A stretch of 6,742 nucleotides of DNA from Thiodiazotropha sp050305975. Its GTDB lineage: Bacteria > Pseudomonadota > Gammaproteobacteria > Chromatiales > Chromatiaceae. Shown here one piece after another: positions 5,975 through 6,742 of this stretch. Numbering within the stretch: the stretch's first letter is position 1; each line of letters begins with the position of its first letter. The stretch lies in assembly GCA_050305975.1 (NCBI GenBank), contig JBNLGI010000153.1, positions 1-6,742 of the forward strand, in the 5' to 3' direction. The position numbers were made by a program, and so were the translations under genes. The notes below the pieces were generated by a model. That model ran no database searches, was not told where the DNA came from, and saw nothing but the letters and a program-made list of their open reading frames with translations.

Positions 5975-6736
5975 ATGTTGACTGAGGTGCCAGATCCATC
6001 GCGTCCTGACAGCGTCTACTTTTTCGCCACCTGCCTAGTGGATCTCTTCTATCCCAAAGCTGGCTTGGCGGGCATGGCGCTACTGAAGCGGGAGGGTCTG
6101 TCGGTGATCTTTCCCCGCGATCAGACCTGCTGCGGACAGCCTGCCTACAACTCGGGATACCGGGAGGAGGCGCGCCGGGTGGCGGCGGCGCAGCTCGGCC
6201 TGTTTCCCGCCGACTATCCCATCGTGGTTCCCTCGGGCTCTTGTGCCGGGATGATGAAACACCACTATCCCCGACTGTTCGAGGGTACCGATCGGTACGC
6301 GCAGGCGGTGGCAGTCGCTGCGCGTGTCTGGGAGCTCACCGGTTTCCTCAACGATGTGCTGCGGATCAGTCTGAAAGATACGGGCGAGCCGATACGGGTG
6401 GCCCTGCACACCTCCTGTTCGACGCGCCGCGAGATGGGCATGGCCCAGGCGGCGGAGTCGCTGCTGGCGCAACTCGACAGGGTGGAGCTGGTGGAGCAGG
6501 ACCACAAGGCGGAGTGCTGCGGTTTCGGCGGCACCTTCGCCGTCAAGCAGCCGCAGATCTCCGCCGCCATGGTGGAGGACAAGACCCGGGCCCTGCGCGA
6601 CAGCGGCGCGCGACTGGTGGTGAGCCAGGACAGCGGCTGTCTGATGAATATCGGCGGTGCTTTCGAATGGCAGGGTGAAGGGCCCGAGACCCGGCATATC
6701 GCGGAGTTTCTCTGGGAGCGCAGCGGTGGCGAGTGA
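5975..6736 (+). CDS. lutA: LutA/LldE-type (Fe-S)-binding subunit of lactate oxidation complex
   Basis: LutA (LldE, YkgE) is one of three cytoplasmic subunits of the LutABC complex that oxidises L-lactate to pyruvate, passing electrons through iron-sulfur centres. The protein has two cysteine-rich CCG modules, the type that in HdrB-like proteins holds Fe-S clusters. Module 1 has Cys20 (FATCLVDLFYP), Cys52-Cys53 (TCCGQPAYNSGY) and Cys90 (SGSCAGM). Module 2 has Cys148 (TSCSTRR), Cys181-Cys182 (ECCGFGGTF) and Cys222 (DSGCLMNIGG). At 253 residues it is near the usual length of about 240. An in-frame TAA at 5966 excludes a longer N-terminus. The ATG at 5975 abuts GAGG (5971-5974), too close to serve as its Shine-Dalgarno. 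A GTG at 5987 would be 12 nt from the same GAGG, so the exact start is uncertain by a few residues. Glycolate-oxidase GlpC-like subunits share the CCG modules but are longer, so LutA fits best. Confidence 0.92.
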   Translation: MLTEVPDPSRPDSVYFFATCLVDLFYPKAGLAGMALLKREGLSVIFPRDQTCCGQPAYNSGYREEARRVAAAQLGLFPADYPIVVPSGSCAGMMKHHYPRLFEGTDRYAQAVAVAARVWELTGFLNDVLRISLKDTGEPIRVALHTSCSTRREMGMAQAAESLLAQLDRVELVEQDHKAECCGFGGTFAVKQPQISAAMVEDKTRALRDSGARLVVSQDSGCLMNIGGAFEWQGEGPETRHIAEFLWERSGGE

Positions 6737-6742
6737 TTTTCA
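6726..6742 (+). CDS. lutB: Probable start of lutB (3' partial)
   Basis: A GTG at 6726 opens a frame beginning M-A-S-D-F, 11 bp inside the end of lutA, with GGGAG (6714-6718) 7 nt before it. In LutABC operons the gene after lutA encodes the ferredoxin-like, aldehyde-dehydrogenase-unrelated LutB. Only five codons are visible, so the identity is inferred from gene order and the ribosome binding site, not from protein sequence. Confidence 0.4.

Noticed and set aside
5766..5999. 77-codon minus-strand frame across the divergent intergenic region
   Set aside because: No plausible ribosome binding site or recognisable motif. It overlaps the lutA start and the candidate promoter, and its composition does not resemble the neighbouring genes.
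6080..6697. 205-codon minus-strand frame opposite lutA
   Set aside because: The plus-strand protein has two intact CCG modules; the antisense translation is a compositional shadow.

Overview
The window reads as chromosomal DNA of a GC-rich, flagellated gammaproteobacterium. The flagellar proteins resemble those I recall from the Pseudomonas/Chromatiales type, but the genus cannot be fixed from the sequence alone. Coding density is high, genes overlap or nearly touch, and almost everything belongs to known families. I did not find a clearly new biological system.

Bases 1-4991 (+ strand) are an uninterrupted flagellar block in the canonical order fliF (5' end outside the window), fliG, fliH, fliI, fliJ. 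It encodes the membrane-anchored MS ring (FliF), the rotor/switch protein bound to it (FliG), and the cytoplasmic ATPase complex of the flagellar type III export apparatus: stator FliH, ATPase FliI and stalk FliJ. Junctions are very tight: fliF/fliG overlap by 14 bp, fliG/fliH overlap by 14 bp, fliH-fliI are 2 nt apart and fliI-fliJ 6 nt apart. This indicates one transcript with translational coupling. fliK does not follow; the block stops at fliJ.

Bases 4992-5038 are a short convergent gap with no convincing intrinsic terminator. Bases 5039-5678 (- strand) hold a probable two-gene unit. A 63-residue acidic protein of unknown function is followed 7 nt later by a 146-residue VOC-superfamily protein resembling single-domain catechol 2,3-dioxygenase/glyoxalase enzymes, with a visible His-His-Glu metal triad.

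Bases 5679-5974 are a divergent intergenic region of visibly lower GC. It holds a sigma70-like -10 element directly followed by a GntR/FadR-type operator candidate, plus a small dyad. Bases 5975-6736 (+ strand) encode a LutA/LldE-type protein with two cysteine-rich CCG modules, the first subunit of the LutABC (LldEFG) lactate oxidation complex. A GTG start with its own Shine-Dalgarno overlaps its 3' end and is probably the start of lutB, cut off by the window. The right-hand part is therefore metabolic (lactate oxidation, possible aromatic or aldehyde chemistry) and looks functionally unrelated to the flagellar operon.
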